The notes beneath the pieces were generated by a model. The model saw nothing but the letters and a program-made list of their open reading frames with translations, did not search any database and was not told the origin of the DNA. A DNA stretch of 64,000 nucleotides from Rhabdophis nuchalis (lineage: Eukaryota > Chordata > Lepidosauria > Squamata > Natricidae): positions 201,287,962 through 201,351,961 of the forward strand of contig CM077644.1 of the NCBI GenBank assembly GCA_039707465.1, written 5' to 3'. This document shows, piece by piece, positions 46,838 to 58,703 of this stretch. The first letter of the stretch is position 1. Every line of letters starts with the position of its first letter. The position numbers were made by a program, and so were the translations under genes.

Positions 46838-47797
46838 GGCTCCCGTGGTCGCAGTATTCCTGCGGCCACGAGGTCCTCCATCGGGGCGCGGGTCAGGGGT
46901 ACAGGAAGTGGCCCAAGCGCCGTCTGGAACCCATCAGGGTCCATAAGGCGCCTGGGGCGGAACCAGATCGGTAACTCTGGTTCCGCCTCCCCGCGGAGGG
47001 GAGTAGCGGTCGGAAAGTCGAGCTGGAGAAGTGAGTGGTCTGACCATGACAAGGGCGTGATGACTATATCCCCTATACCCAGATCACTCTTCCATTGGCC
47101 AGAGACAAAATGAGATCCGGTGTATGTCCACCCTCATGGGTGGGGCCTTGAATTAATTGGGTCAGGTCCATGGCCGTCATGGAAGCCATGAACTCCCGAG
47201 CTACCACGGATGATTCGCCCACTGATGGCAGGTTAAAGTCCCCCATGACTAGAAGTCTGGGGGTCTCGACTGCCACCGTAGCGATCACCTCCAGGAGCTC
47301 CAGGGCTGCTGCTACATAGCGGGGAGCCAGGTATACAACCAGCAAGCCCAACTGCCTCCCTAGGCCCCACTTCACGCAGAGGGACTCACAACCGGTGGTC
47401 TGTGGCACAATGGTCTCTCTTCCTTTACTATGACCGCCACCCCACCACCCCTACCTAGGGCCCGGGGCTGATGAAAAGCGCGGTAGCCTGGTGGGCACAT
47501 TTCAACGAGGGGGAGTCCACCCTCGTGGCCCAACCAGGTCTCCGCTATTCCTGCCAGGTCCGGCTCCCCCTCTGACACAAGGTCATGGATGAGGGGGGCT
47601 TTGTTGACAATGGACCTGGCGTTGCAAAACATCAGCCTCAGGCCCTGGCTCTGTATTCCCTGACCACCTAGCCTGCGGGGGTTGTGACACCTGACCGTTT
47701 GTAACCAACGGCTACGTGTCCCCAACCGGGAGGATGGAACTTGCCTCCCCTCGGACCTGCCTCTCCCCACGACCTTCTTAATGGGAATGCCCTCCAT
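46762..47797 (-). pseudogene. LINE ORF2, APE-type endonuclease in three frames
   Basis: Frame 1 (47797-47372) holds LRLMFCNARSIVNK (catalytic Asn block), IAETWLGHE (catalytic Glu) and GGGVAVIVK. Frame 2 (47408-47073) has LLVVYLAPRY, then LLVMGDFNLP (the D-x-N pair). Frame 3 (47052-46762) has SWSDHSLLQLDF (the SDH block). All hallmark residues survive, but frameshifts near 47400, 47085 and 46830 separate the domains. The endonuclease starts target-primed reverse transcription. Confidence 0.85.
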
Positions 47798-47799
47798 CC

Positions 47800-48885
47800 G
47801 AACGACTCGTGATTCCCCCCCTCACGGATCCTTCCGCTTCCCTCTGTCGCCTGCTGGCCTGGCCCTCTCTTTCTAACTGTTTGTACCCTCCCCCCTCCTC
47901 CCTGGAACCCCCTAAAATCCGAATTAAAAACCTCCCTAAAAAACCCCTCAACCTGCGCTTCGCCCACCTCTCAGGGATAATCAATCCATCCTCGAGGTGG
48001 GCCCGTGTTAGACAGGAGGGCCAGGCCTGCGAGAGGGGAGACTCCCGCAGGCCAAGGAGGTCGCGCCTAGAGTACAATAAACACCACAGGGTAGTCCCAG
48101 TCCAGGAAGGCAAAAACACAAGTCCGAAGGCAAATAAGTGGCTAAGTGCAGAATGTTCTACAGGATGGGGGGTAAAGTCAGAATCCAGAGTCTTGTGGAT
48201 GGGGAGATCGAATCCACTCCCATTACAGGCCCCATCCATCTGTCCTTCCGACCAAAAGGGGCTTAGTTCATATTTAGTGCCGCATTGCTAATTAGTCCAT
48301 CATGCGGCCTGATGTAGATACAGCCCTCTCATGGCCCAGATCTTATCAGCCAGCCCCCTCCAGTCCCGTGCACTCACTCCAAGATGTTCTTTGCGATCTT
48401 CCTGGATCGGCCTCGGCCAAATCCATCTTTCCCCAACCGGCTGCAGGTGTTTCACGCCGGGCTGCTCAAGGCAAACATACCACTTTCAGCCAATCCATAC
48501 TCCATCTCCAACCTTCTCCTTCTCCTTCGACCTTCACCAACTCCGTCCTCCATCACCAGCTCTTTTCCATCTCATCCTTTTCCATCGCCTCCAGCTCCTC
48601 GACATCTCCGTCCATCTCTCTCCGTCTCCCCATCCATCTCTCTCCATCCATCTCTCCTTACATCTGTCTCTCTCTCTCTCACTCCGTCATTCCATCTTTC
48701 ACCTTCTCCTCCTCCATCTCCTTCTACTTCCTCCACTCCTCCAACGTTTCCATCGTTCCATACCTCCACGCCTTCTCTCATCCATTTTCTACTTTCTTCC
48801 ACCCTTCCTCTCACAAGAGCAGTCCTTGCCAGTGGGTGATGGGTATTTCGGGCCCAGGACCAGGGTATGACCGCACGACCTGCCA
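47800..48885 (-). other. LINE leader region without a convincing ORF1
   Basis: Between the CpG-rich 5' end and ORF2. The minus strand has a purine-rich GGAGATGGA-type stretch (48500-48780) and several short overlapping frames on both strands, none with a CCHC, RRM or esterase-like signature I recognise. It may be 5' UTR or a decayed ORF1. Confidence 0.45.
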
Positions 48886-48937
48886 CTAGTCGTGCGGCCC
48901 GATGGTAACTCTCCTGGCCTGGACCCCTGGGCCCCTC

Positions 48938-49112
48938 TCGCCGCCCGTGGTGTAATCCGCGTCCCGGGTTGCGGCCTGCCTCTCACCTTCCGGCCGCGTC
49001 GGGACGCTCTGGGCTGCAGACGAGCCTTTCTCGCCGCCCGCGATGTAATCCGCATCCCGGCTTGCGGCCTGCCTCTCTTCTTCCGGCCGCGCCGGGACGC
49101 TCTGGGCCGCGA
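48938..49112 (-). repeat. two 93-bp CpG-rich tandem units at the LINE 5' end
   Basis: TCGCCGCCCG starts at 48938 and again at 49031. Both units contain TTGCGGCCTGCCTCTC and GGGACGCTCTGGGC. The second unit's match runs to about 49112. Tandem 5' units act as promoter monomers in some LINEs; that role here is inferred. Confidence 0.75.
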
Positions 49113-49308
49113 ACAGGCCGAGCCGATCTTCTCTGCTCTCCCGTCGCCCAAACGGCTCGCCCTTCAACTCCGGGCGGCTCAGCGCGGCGACGGGAGGATC
49201 GGCTTGTCAAACCAGCCCTCCACGATGGTAAAGGAGGGCTGGCGGCATCTTCCTGGGGTAAAAACCACCCCCGGGGTTTCTCCGGCTCTCAGAGCGCGAC
49301 CGCCATGT

Positions 49309-49320
49309 CGCGCATGCGCA
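49309..49320. promoter_or_regulatory. NRF1-like site at the LINE 5' terminus
   Basis: CGCGCATGCGCA fits the NRF1 consensus exactly and lies at the first bases of the full-length LINE. NRF1 drives TATA-less CpG promoters, which fits this element's 5' end. Confidence 0.5.
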
Positions 49321-49321
49321 G

Positions 49322-49348
49322 GTAACAAATTTTTACAATGACAATAAA
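49322..49348 (+). mobile_element. Rex1 3' terminus, displaced part
   Basis: GTAACAAATTTTTACAATG then ACAATAAAG is the end of the Rex1 3' UTR, matching the minus-strand Rex1 tail at 30850-30890. It continues 44525 once the intervening LINE is removed. Confidence 0.7.
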
Positions 49349-49349
49349 G

Positions 49350-49412
<63 letters not shown>

Positions 49413-49463
49413 AATAATAATAATAATAACAACAACAACAAAAACAACAACAACAACAACAAC

Positions 49464-49558
<95 letters not shown>
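49349..49558. repeat. ATT, AAT, AAC, AAT compound microsatellite
   Basis: About 20 ATT units switch to AAT at about 49409, then AAC units, then a long AAT run. The ATT-to-AAT switch makes it self-complementary. The first run is the Rex1 tail. Confidence 0.95.
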
Positions 49559-49559
<1 letters not shown>

Positions 49560-49560
<1 letters not shown>

Positions 49561-50337
49561 CAGGACCAGGATATCCAATGATGAACATCACAAATTAATA
49601 ATGAACAAACAAATATTTTACAGAAAACAAACTAAAGCAAAAAACAAAAAACAAAGACATTACCCTGATTTGTAGTTTTTTAAAAATTCAATTTAACCAA
49701 GATTTAAATTTTTATCATGCTAAATTTCACATGCAATGTCCATGTGTTCTAAAAGAAATCAATTTCTATCAACCTAATCTGACAGACATATTCTTTTGTG
49801 CCACCTAAACTTTTTCTATACCTTTGCTTCATGGAATCAAAAAAACCACCAACAACAACCCTTGAGATATCATGATGAGACACATTTGAAGAACATTCAT
49901 CCCCATCTATTGATCCTTCTATCTCTGGCATACTTTTTGCACATTTGTTTGTACTGTCAGAGAATGAAGTACCATATTTAATATCCCCACAGCCTAGAAT
50001 AATGAGGATTAGTCATGAAGCAATGGAAAGTGAATAAAATCAAAACAATAAAAATTAAAAACAAGTGTTTGTATATATAAATGGAGGGTGACACATGCAG
50101 AAATATGACCATTTAATACCAGGTGTTACCTTCTATTTTCTATGATGGTGGAAGCCTCTGGCTCATGTAGCTAGCCCAACTCATCCATAGGCTATCTAGA
50201 GAGGCACCTTTTCAATGCTTTACTCTCAAGCCATGCTTTCCTCCCCTCTATAATCATGCACGTATATGTAGTCCTTTGGGTTTGAAGAAGACACTTTGTT
50301 TTGCAGTTCATCTGTGAATATGGAGGTGGCTTTGCAG
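49560..50337. other. no recognisable feature
   Basis: A+T-rich unique-looking sequence between two LINE ends. Confidence 0.35.
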
Positions 50338-51484
50338 TATTTATTTATTTATTTATTTATTTTATTTTATTTCTATACCGCCCTCTCTCTCCAATGGGAC
50401 TCAGGGTGGTGCACAGGAATAATAAAACAGAAGCCATAAATACAATCAAACATGGTTAAAAATAAATTAAATCAATTTTAAAGCCCGTGCTAAAATTCAT
50501 AATTAAGACCCTAACTAAAAATCAATAATAAAAGACTATGCCAGGCCAGCCACATGAAAAAAGTATGTTTTTAATGCCCGGCGAAAGAGGCGTAGGTCCG
50601 TGATTGTACGAAGGTCGGGGGGCAGGTCATTCCAGAGGGCGGGGCCTGCCACAGAGAAGGCTCTTCCCCTGGGAGTCGCCAGCCGGCATTGACTGATCGA
50701 TGGCACCCTCAGGAGGCCCTCCCTGTGGGAGCGGACAGGTCGAAGGGAGGTATATGGTAGGAGGTGGTCCCGCAAATAACCAGGACCTATGCCATGGAGC
50801 GCTTTAAAGATGGTCACTAATACCTTGAAGCGCACCCAGAAGGCCACAGGCAGCCAGTGCAGCTCGCACAGGAGAGGTGTTACATGGGAGTATCTTGAGA
50901 CTCCAAGAATCCCCCGCGCGGCTGCATTCTGAACTAACTGGAGCCTCCGGGTGCATCTCAAGGGCAGCCCCATGTAGAGAGCGTTACAATAGTCCAGGCG
51001 GGAGATGACGAGGGCTTGAGTGACTGTGCGTAGGGCATCACGATCCAGAAAGGGGCACAACTGGCGTATCAGGTGGACCTGATAAAAAGCCTCCCTGGCT
51101 ACGGCTGTCAAATGGTCATCCAAAGACAGCCAAGAGTCCAGGAGGATGCCCAAGTTGCGGGCCCTCTCTGCGGGAGCTAATAACTCGCCCCTGATAGCCA
51201 GAGATGGAACCAACTGGCTATGTCGTGACGCCAGAAACCACAGCCACTCGGTCTTGGACGGGTTGAGTCGGAGCCTGTTTCTCCCCAGCCAGACTCGCAT
51301 GGCCTCCAAGCACCGGGACATCACTTCGACGGCATCGTTGGCGTGGTTAGGGGTAGAGATGTACAGCTGGGTGTCATCAGCGTACTGGTGGAACTCTACC
51401 CCAAAACCATGGATGATCTCACCCAGCGGCTTCATATAGATTTTGAACAGGAGGGGCGAGAGGACCGACCCCTGAGGCACCCCA
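50338..51484 (-). pseudogene. CR1/L2-type LINE, 5'-truncated, open ORF2 end
   Basis: A 314-codon frame (50536-51480) starts inside motif B ([11 protein letters not shown]) and includes [10 protein letters not shown] (about residues 32-41), [15 protein letters not shown] and [14 protein letters not shown], to the natural stop. The 3' UTR has CAGGGTGGTGCACAGGAAT and an ATTT tail at 50338-50375. The 5' cut is abrupt at 51484, losing motif A and the endonuclease. It belongs to the same subfamily as 8290-9018. No stops in the remaining frame, so it is young. Confidence 0.88.
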
Positions 51485-52600
51485 GTAGAGCATAGTGTCT
51501 AGTGCAATAGGCCACTGGAAGTCAATTGCCATGTAACTGTTATTCTGTGAATTGTTTTCTATCAGTTTTTGGAAGTGCCTATTTTCAAAGCGAGTAGAAG
51601 CTTCATAATGGCTGCCAAATGGTCATAAGGGCTCACAAATGGTTTCTGTCAGCAGTGACAACTTCTAGTTCCCTTGGCTTGTTGTCACTGTTGTGTAAGG
51701 TTGCCTTCACAGGGCTTTTTTAGCACATCTGTGAATGATCTTGAGGTTCTTCCCAGTCTCCAGTGTTATACTGGAGTATATCACAGACAAGTGGTGAGGC
51801 ACATGGTTATCATTCTGATGATGTGTCACAATGATCTCTTAATTAACAAGTAACAATCAGAAATCTTTTTTTAGCTTTCAATTTAGGAAATCTATTGATC
51901 AATTCATTAAAATGTGTTGGCTATTTTGGCCCCTTTTTTCTGAGGATTGTAGTACTAATATACCTGGCAATTGAGAATGCTATTCTCAGCTATGTGTTTT
52001 ATAAACAGCTATATAACTTTACATGTGTTTATATGTTTCCACTATTTTTTAATTCACTGCAAGAAATTATATATTATGTGTAATTTGTTGCTGGAAAATA
52101 TGTCCTACTTTCATTTAGCATCATGCATATAACTTTGATGGTGCCAAAACAGGAGAATTGAATAAAAAGAACTGCATCCAGTGTTATAAACAGATGGCAG
52201 TACCGGCATGATAGAAACTCTGACATGTTCTTTAGTATTTGTTCTTTCACTTCAGGAAATTAGGAAGTTGCTGCAAGAAAAGCTTTTGTTGCTATTGTTT
52301 GTGAAATAAGGTACTCTCTCAGTTTGGTTGGTTTCTTGCAGATGTTCTTCAAACTAGGTAATATCATCAGTACTAGTAAGGAGTCTTTTCTAAGGACAAC
52401 AAAGAGAGCATTCAGAGAGCATTAAGTACCCTTAATTTCACCCATGAGCTACAAATATTCTCCTTGATTCATTTATGAAATGAAAACCTGCAGTGGGTAC
52501 TTGTCAATGTGTGCCCCCATTGCCATAATAAACTGTAACTGGATTTTTGACTCACAAAAGAGTATTTGAAATTGAAACACAAGAGCAAATGCAAGTAGTT
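51485..52600. other. no recognisable feature
   Basis: A+T-rich sequence without a supported frame. Confidence 0.35.
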
Positions 52601-53260
52601 TTTGGTTATGACTCAATTGACATAAACATTCCATGTTGCTGTCCCCAAAAAATGTAAGATAATGAACAGGGAAGAGCTAATTTATGTGATAAAGAACAAA
52701 GTGGACAAACTATGACAGCAACTGTCAAGTTTCACATGAAAAAGCTTGATGAACTGATTAAAGATAATCAGCAGATCAGTCAAAGGGAAATTGCAGTCAA
52801 TCTTGGCATTTCACTGAAAGGTATGAGACACATTATTGATATTATTCAAAACTGAAAAGTGTGTACAGGAGGGGTTCCTTGCATGCCGAAAGCTTCACAA
52901 TCTGAACTTTGCTAGCAATTGACAATAGTAAGAATATACTCATATACCATACAAGAATAATGGTAAAGAATCTCTTCACAATGTTATGACAATCAACAAA
53001 ATAAGATTTCATCATTATGACCCAGAAATAAAGCATGTCAATGGAATATCATGTCCAAGCCTATGGGGCGGGAGCAGGAAATCAAAATTCAGACTTTGAC
53101 AGGAATCTCTTGGATACAGTTATTTGGGATGTAGATGGTATTACTCACATGGATTTTCTTGAACCATGTACCGTGATGACATTGCAGCATTCTAAACTTT
53201 TAAACAACAATTAAATGAATTTGAAAGCAAAAGAAGTCAATTTATTGTAGCATGTCAGTG
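52600..53260 (+). pseudogene. mariner-like transposase relic
   Basis: Frames on the plus strand read pieces in mariner order. From about 52721: TVKFHMKKLDELIKDNQQ, then ISQREIAVNLGISLKG, a helix-turn-helix of the transposase DNA-binding domain. Near 52855: KVCTGGVP (family KVCARWVP). Near 53005: RFHHYDPEIKHVNG (family HH-D/T-PESK). Near 53107: LLDTVIWDVDGITHMDFLEP, holding the second catalytic Asp block (WD). Frameshifts and stops separate them. The third catalytic Asp region and the terminal repeats were not found. Confidence 0.6.
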
Positions 53261-56224
53261 TTAGGTCTTATATCTCATAGACCACCCAAGTGATTATTGT
53301 GAAACTGGATCTTATTGTCCTATCTCATTTGCTATACTATTCAGAATTGGTACCATGAGACTAACATCTATTGCCCAAACTTAAGAAATATCTTAACAGG
53401 CATCTGCTTAAACTAAAAAGGTGACAAGAACTATCATGACCTGGTTGAAAAGACAAAGTTTAGTATAATGACAGGATCATTTTTATGATTCATTTTTGAA
53501 ATATCTTCATTTAAGTACAGTTATGGAGGTGGGAACAGTACTTTTCATTCATCCCCTTGTAATTTACATTACCAGAATCTCTGGTTTTAATTATTCTGAA
53601 TAGAAAGAATGTCAAAAAGTAAAGGAAGTAGTTTTTCATGACAATGTTATAGACTTTAAATTAAAAATTGTGAGTCGTCAAGTTTTCAAAACCTATCAGG
53701 CTATTTAAAATGATACACAACGATCAACTCATGGAAAGATGAAAGTCATAATTATGGTACCCAGTGATGAAAAATTAAACAGAAGGTCAGTATGTAAACT
53801 GAGAAAACATAATATGGACCCCTGAGGGAACTCTTAACGTAATGAACATAACCCATAATGGCAAAAGCCTTAATATGACATGATATTATAATATCTAAAA
53901 TATTTGTTAAATACACTGTTGAATCAGGTCTTCAAGATCCAATTCATAAAAAAGATTCTTAAAGATTTAAAACAACTTATCAGTATCAGCAAAAACAAAA
54001 ACATTACTTTTAAGCAACACCCCAAAATATGTTTAGCATTGTTTCATCAAAATCTATTTGTCTATAATTATAAACAAAGTCTATTTGTAGCTTTTCCTGG
54101 TAGCTAGAAGGAAATTGACTTGTTATAATTCTTTAATAGATGTTGGGACAACACCAGGACAAATGAGGTAATGACTGCAAAATGAACCAACTAATAAAGT
54201 TAGCAAATCCTTAGAAGAAGGCCAGAGGTTCAATGAGCAGATGGAGAAAGCATCTGTGAAACATTTGGACAAGCTCCAGGAAAAGACTTTTCATAACTTA
54301 CTAACTTAATTTGTTTTGGTCAACAAAATATGACTATGTAAAGCAAAGGTATATAATTTATGGCCCCAGATTCACAAGAGACTGACACAAAATCTTAGTA
54401 TACCTTCTTCAAGCAATTTCAATTTGAAACAAAACTGTGTTTTAAGGGGTTGAACAATTACATTAAATATAGGTTTTACTCTGACTCCATCCCCATTATT
54501 CCAATAAAAACCTGGAAGGTCTCCATCCTTGATCTAAAGTAATCAATATTGGCCAAAAAAAAACAACCCTACTGTAAAGCAACCCTAGTTTGTGCATGTT
54601 ACTAACCATGCAAAAGTTAAAATTAGGTACAACAATCTCTCAATTTGAATTCTCTCAGGGATTAGAATTTGAGAAACTTTGAAAGCTGTGCTGTATGAAA
54701 TTGTGCAATTTTTATCTATCTTCAGTTCGAAATAACATTTTACAAATCTATTTAGAGATCTTTAAAACTGAAATTAAATCTCTGCCACTAAAGACATCCC
54801 TACCTTTTCCTGTACTTAGAAAAGTCTTCTAATTCCAAGTATATTACCTGATGTCACCATTACCCCCAATATTTTTGCCTGCAATTCCATTATAGTGATA
54901 TTTTGCGATATATCAGCCTTTTCCAGACAGGTACCCCGAAGACATGTTAAAATTGCAGTTCCCACTAAGTACAGTATATATTCTAGATAGCTACTGTCAT
55001 AAAACATTAAAGAGAATCACACTGGGGAAAATTAGATTATAAAATGACATGGATCTCAACTTCCAATGGTGGATATTCATTTCTCAGGTTGTCCTTTTCT
55101 AGTTTAAGAGCCTGCCTCTTTGGGACATAATAAAATATGGTAGAATTCCCCTCAAAGACCCAAAGATTTTCACAATAAATAAAGCAGGTTTTGATTCAAT
55201 ATGTTATATGAAATGGTCAGTAGCTGACTAATCAATAAACAATCCATATTTTAAGGCAATATGTGAATCTTAACTATTGAAAGTTGATGAGCATTTATAA
55301 AAAGAAGACACATCTTGGAGGAAAAAGCGACCGAGAAACTGGTCCTGAATGAGAGTAAGTTTAAAGAATGATTTGTGTCTTGCCATTGAACCCTCACATC
55401 CACTTTCTAGTCAATTATTTGAGCAAATAACTTGTCTTTTGACTCCTCCCTATTTTCCTTTCTGGAAAATAGATATTTTTCTACCAGCTGCATCTACCTA
55501 AGCAAACATTTTGTGAAAATCCATCCCTATTGTCCAGAACCATCCCATGGTTCTTTTTTTGTAAACAATGGCTTCTTTTTTGGTAAAAGCATATTGTTCA
55601 TCAGTTCACACATCAAAAATACATCTCCCTAGGGTATCATTATCCAAGTCTATAACCCCCTTAACATCTAAAGATGTTTTAAACAATCACCTTGCTAAAA
55701 AGATTCTAAGAGTTGTCTGTCAAAAAAATGTTGCATCCTGTTAAAAAGCATACTAATGATTCACAGTTGAATAGGAAAAGATTTTCCTGATGCATTTTCT
55801 CACATTCTGCCTAATGCATGCCAAATGTGATATGTGTGTGAGAGGGTGAAACAGAAAAAGATTCAATGCTATATTAGCTACAGGCCAAAACCAATAACCT
55901 GACCATCGCAGGAAAATAACATTTTTCTACCAAATTATTAAATTTTATATACTTGATTTCCCCCCCACCAACACTGTTTAGTTTAATGTTTCTAAGGTAA
56001 AAGCTTCTACAGTATGAGGACTTTTCCCTATTGGTTTCTTTCCTCTATATTATATTCTTCTTTTTAGTCTTCTGTGTATTCTTTAAGCTGTTATTGTTAA
56101 TTTTTTCTGAGCAATTGCTATTATTCAGTTAACTTACTGTGAAGAAAATGGCTAATTGTGGCTCACACGCAATAGTATAGCAAGGGGCTTCTGTTCAAAT
56201 AGTGAGGCTTTCCCTTATCTGTCC
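53261..56224. other. no recognisable feature
   Basis: A+T-rich sequence. The first few hundred bases may hold more of the mariner relic, but nothing there can be supported. Confidence 0.35.
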
Positions 56225-56232
56225 CCCTATCC

Positions 56233-56372
56233 CAGGGGTGGGCAAACTTTGCAACTTTAAGTCTGAAGGACGTCAGCTCCCAGAATTCTCCAGCCAGCAA
56301 AGCTTTGCTGGCTGGAGAATTGTGGGAGCTGAAGTCCTTCAGACTTAAAGTTGCAAAGTTTGCCCACCCCTG
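56233..56372. mobile_element. hAT-type foldback MITE, 140 bp
   Basis: A near-perfect palindrome from CAGGGGTGGGCAAACTTTGC to its complement, centred near 56303 at GCAAAGCTTTGC. Exact 8-bp duplication CCCTATCC (56225-56232, 56373-56380). Confidence 0.88.
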
Positions 56373-56739
56373 CCCTATCCTCAGATCTGCTCCAGAAAAC
56401 ACCTTGAACCCTCCAGAGTAGTTTTCAGAAGTGAACATTGGAAAGTTTACAGTTCACTGCAAATGGTTCTTAATGGCAACAACCTTACTATTCCTCATGA
56501 ATATTTAAGCCTTATGCATTTATTTTTAAACTTTATGTGCTACATTGTCATTCTCTCATATCCATTTGACTGAAATTAAGCAGCACGATTATATCTTCTA
56601 GAATATACATTCTAAAATGGAATAGGAAAATTACACAAAACATTTCTAAAATATTTCTACGTGTGCCATGCATTTAAAACACATAAACTTAGGGGCGGGA
56701 TTTCAATCAAGGAGAGAACCAACCTTTCACTGGCAGTTA

Positions 56740-57385
56740 GAACAATTAATCAGTGGAACAGCTTGTTGTTGTGGATGCTCTATCAATGAAGGATTTTAAG
56801 AAGAGATTGAACAACCACCTGTCTGAAATAGTATAGGGCAGTGATGGCAAACCTTTTCAGCACCGAGTGCCCAAACTGGAACACGCCTGCATGTAAGCTT
56901 GCACACCAGAGTGCCAGAGACCCAAAGATCAGCTGGCCAATCCTGTTTTTGGGGTGTTTTTAGGGCATTTTCCAGCCATTTTTGCCCAGAAAAGTGACTT
57001 TAAAAGTGCCCTGAAAAACAGCCCCCAAAATTACCTGAAATAGGTCCGAAAAAATGGCCTGAAAATGGCCTGAAAGCAGCCCAAAAATGGTCTGAAAATG
57101 GCCTGAAAACAGCCTGTTTTGGCTGTTTTTCGGGCCATTTTCAGGTTGTTTTCTGGCACCTATGAAGACCAGCTGGTGCCTCTGATGACCACACACACAC
57201 GCCGGAAACCAGAAGAGCAGCTGGCGAGGGCATGTGTTCCCGCAGAGAGAGTTCTGCGTGCCACCTATGGCACACGTGCCATAGGTTCGCCATCGCAAGT
57301 ATAGGGTCTCCTGCTTGAGCATGACGTTTACACTAGAAGACCTCCAAGGTCCCTTACAACTCTGTTATTCTGTTGTTATTCTCTT
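56740..57385 (+). mobile_element. CR1 3' end, split by a hAT MITE
   Basis: GTGGAACAGCTTGTTGTTGT and GAAGGATTTTAAGAAGAGAT lead to the insertion point. After it come TCTCCTGCTTGAGCATG, CTAGAAGACCTCCAAGGTCC and an octamer tail of TTATTCTG type. These are the standard last 200 bp of a reptilian CR1. Confidence 0.75.
56839..57298. mobile_element. hAT-type MITE (GATGGCGAACCT family), 460 bp
   Basis: It starts CAGTGATGGCAAACCTTTTC and ends ATAGGTTCGCCATCGCAA. Exact 8-bp duplication GTATAGGG (56831-56838, 57299-57306). The interior has repeated GGCCTGAAAATGG-like units in both orientations (about 57050-57150). Confidence 0.85.
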
Positions 57386-57439
57386 ACCTGTTATTGCATG
57401 GATATAATTTTGACCTTTTTGACTCTCTAATGCTCCCAA

Positions 57440-57492
57440 CTATGTGTGTGTGCATGCGCGTGCATGCACATATGTGTGTGTGTGTGTGTTGT
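57440..57492. repeat. GT/GCAT-type microsatellite
   Basis: TGTG runs broken by GCATGCGCGTGCATGCACAT. Confidence 0.9.
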
Positions 57493-57788
57493 TTTACATG
57501 TACATTTCTATAACATTGTTTTCTCTAGTGTATTTTTCATCTCCTTCATTACATATTCAATTTAATTCTTTCTTTTTTTTTTTTTATATTGAAAAAGTTT
57601 TATTGGTTTTACATTTTTTAACAGGGTAGGGTAATGGTTACAAAGAAATTTTGAGAGCATTCACGTCGGAGTCGTCGGACCTTCCAAGACCTCAAATTAC
57701 ACATTAAAAAAGTTAACATAGAAAACATTTTCCATACCACTACAAGATGAGAGCAAGTACATATACCTAAATTCTCAATTCCATGCTG

Positions 57789-58703
57789 TCAGACATTTAC
57801 AAAAAGTCCGGATAAGAATATTATGCAAAATTGTTCAAGAAAAATCAAGGCAAAGTTATTTTTTGATCTAAGTCTTTTGGCTATTGTATCTTCTTTCTCT
57901 CCTCCCTGGCCCCCCTCGGGCGGGGCCGTGGCCCCCTCCGTCCCCCCTGGATCTTCCCCCAGGGCAGAGGAATGTTTTTTAAGAAAGGCTTCCGCCTCAG
58001 CAACTGTTTTAATCCTCACTCTTCCTCCTTCCCAGAACACCAGCATCCCTTCAGGGGTCATCCACTTGAACCAAATCCCGTGATCAAACAAGGTTTTAGA
58101 CAAGAAGGAAAAATTCCTTCTTGCATCTCTAATTTTTCTAGGGATCTGCTTCAAGATAGTGACCGTCTCTTGTTGATAAGTTAAGGGTTTCTCTCTCTGC
58201 GCTTTCAGGACTTCCTCTCTGGTTGACCTTCTAACAAATTTCACATGTATCTCTCTAGGCACTTCATTTATCCTGGCATATGCTGAGTTAATTCTATAGG
58301 CTAGGTCAATGTCCCCCCTGATCTCATCCTTAGGTTTTTGTAAATAGTCTGCTAAAATTATGCTCATAAGATCAGGGAGGTATTCACCAGATTCCTCAGA
58401 AACATTTTGAAATCTCAAAAAGTATGTCATTCTTTCCATATCCATCCTAGACACATGCCCATTTATTTCCACAACCTCATTGGTAACATTTTTAATTTCC
58501 CCCTTGGCCCCCTCCAACCCCCCTTCCAGTTCTTTATTCTTCTGTGTGTTATCCAGCACTTGTCTTCTTGTATCCAACAGCTCCTTCTTGAAAATAATAT
58601 TTTCAGCCCTCTGGGCCTTTATTTCTGATATCAAAGTTAGTATAGAAGTTTCAAGAGAAGCCATCCTTTGTTCCAAATTTACAAGTGCTGCTTCTTGTGC
58701 CAT
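57789..58703 (-). CDS. L1-type ORF1 protein, 304 aa, intact
   Basis: An L1 ORF1p: a trimeric RNA-binding protein and nucleic acid chaperone that coats L1 RNA in the cytoplasm. Residues about 7-90 form heptads of a coiled coil (NLEQRMASLETSILTLISEI; KNVTNEVVEINGHVSRMDME). Residues about 93-165 are an RRM (TYFLRFQNVSEE; REIHVKFVRRSTREEVL). Residues about 175-243 are the C-terminal domain (ILKQIPRKIRDARRNFSF; FKWMTPEGMLVFWEGG). An acidic/Gly-rich tail follows, then a hydrophobic end (281-304) unlike usual ORF1 tails, probably 3' UTR read in frame. The ATG has A at -3 and G at +4. No stop or frameshift, so the copy is young. Confidence 0.85.
   Translation of the reverse strand: MAQEAALVNLEQRMASLETSILTLISEIKAQRAENIIFKKELLDTRRQVLDNTQKNKELEGGLEGAKGEIKNVTNEVVEINGHVSRMDMERMTYFLRFQNVSEESGEYLPDLMSIILADYLQKPKDEIRGDIDLAYRINSAYARINEVPREIHVKFVRRSTREEVLKAQREKPLTYQQETVTILKQIPRKIRDARRNFSFLSKTLFDHGIWFKWMTPEGMLVFWEGGRVRIKTVAEAEAFLKKHSSALGEDPGGTEGATAPPEGGQGGEKEDTIAKRLRSKNNFALIFLEQFCIIFLSGLFVNV

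Noticed and set aside
48302..48889. Plus-strand frames of 151-195 codons rich in Ser, Pro and His
   Set aside because: Antisense of the LINE leader. The pyrimidine-rich composition keeps three frames open at once, with no domain.
52842..53036. A small minus-strand membrane-like protein
   Set aside because: Antisense of the mariner-like transposase relic, and A+T-rich composition alone explains the hydrophobic residues.
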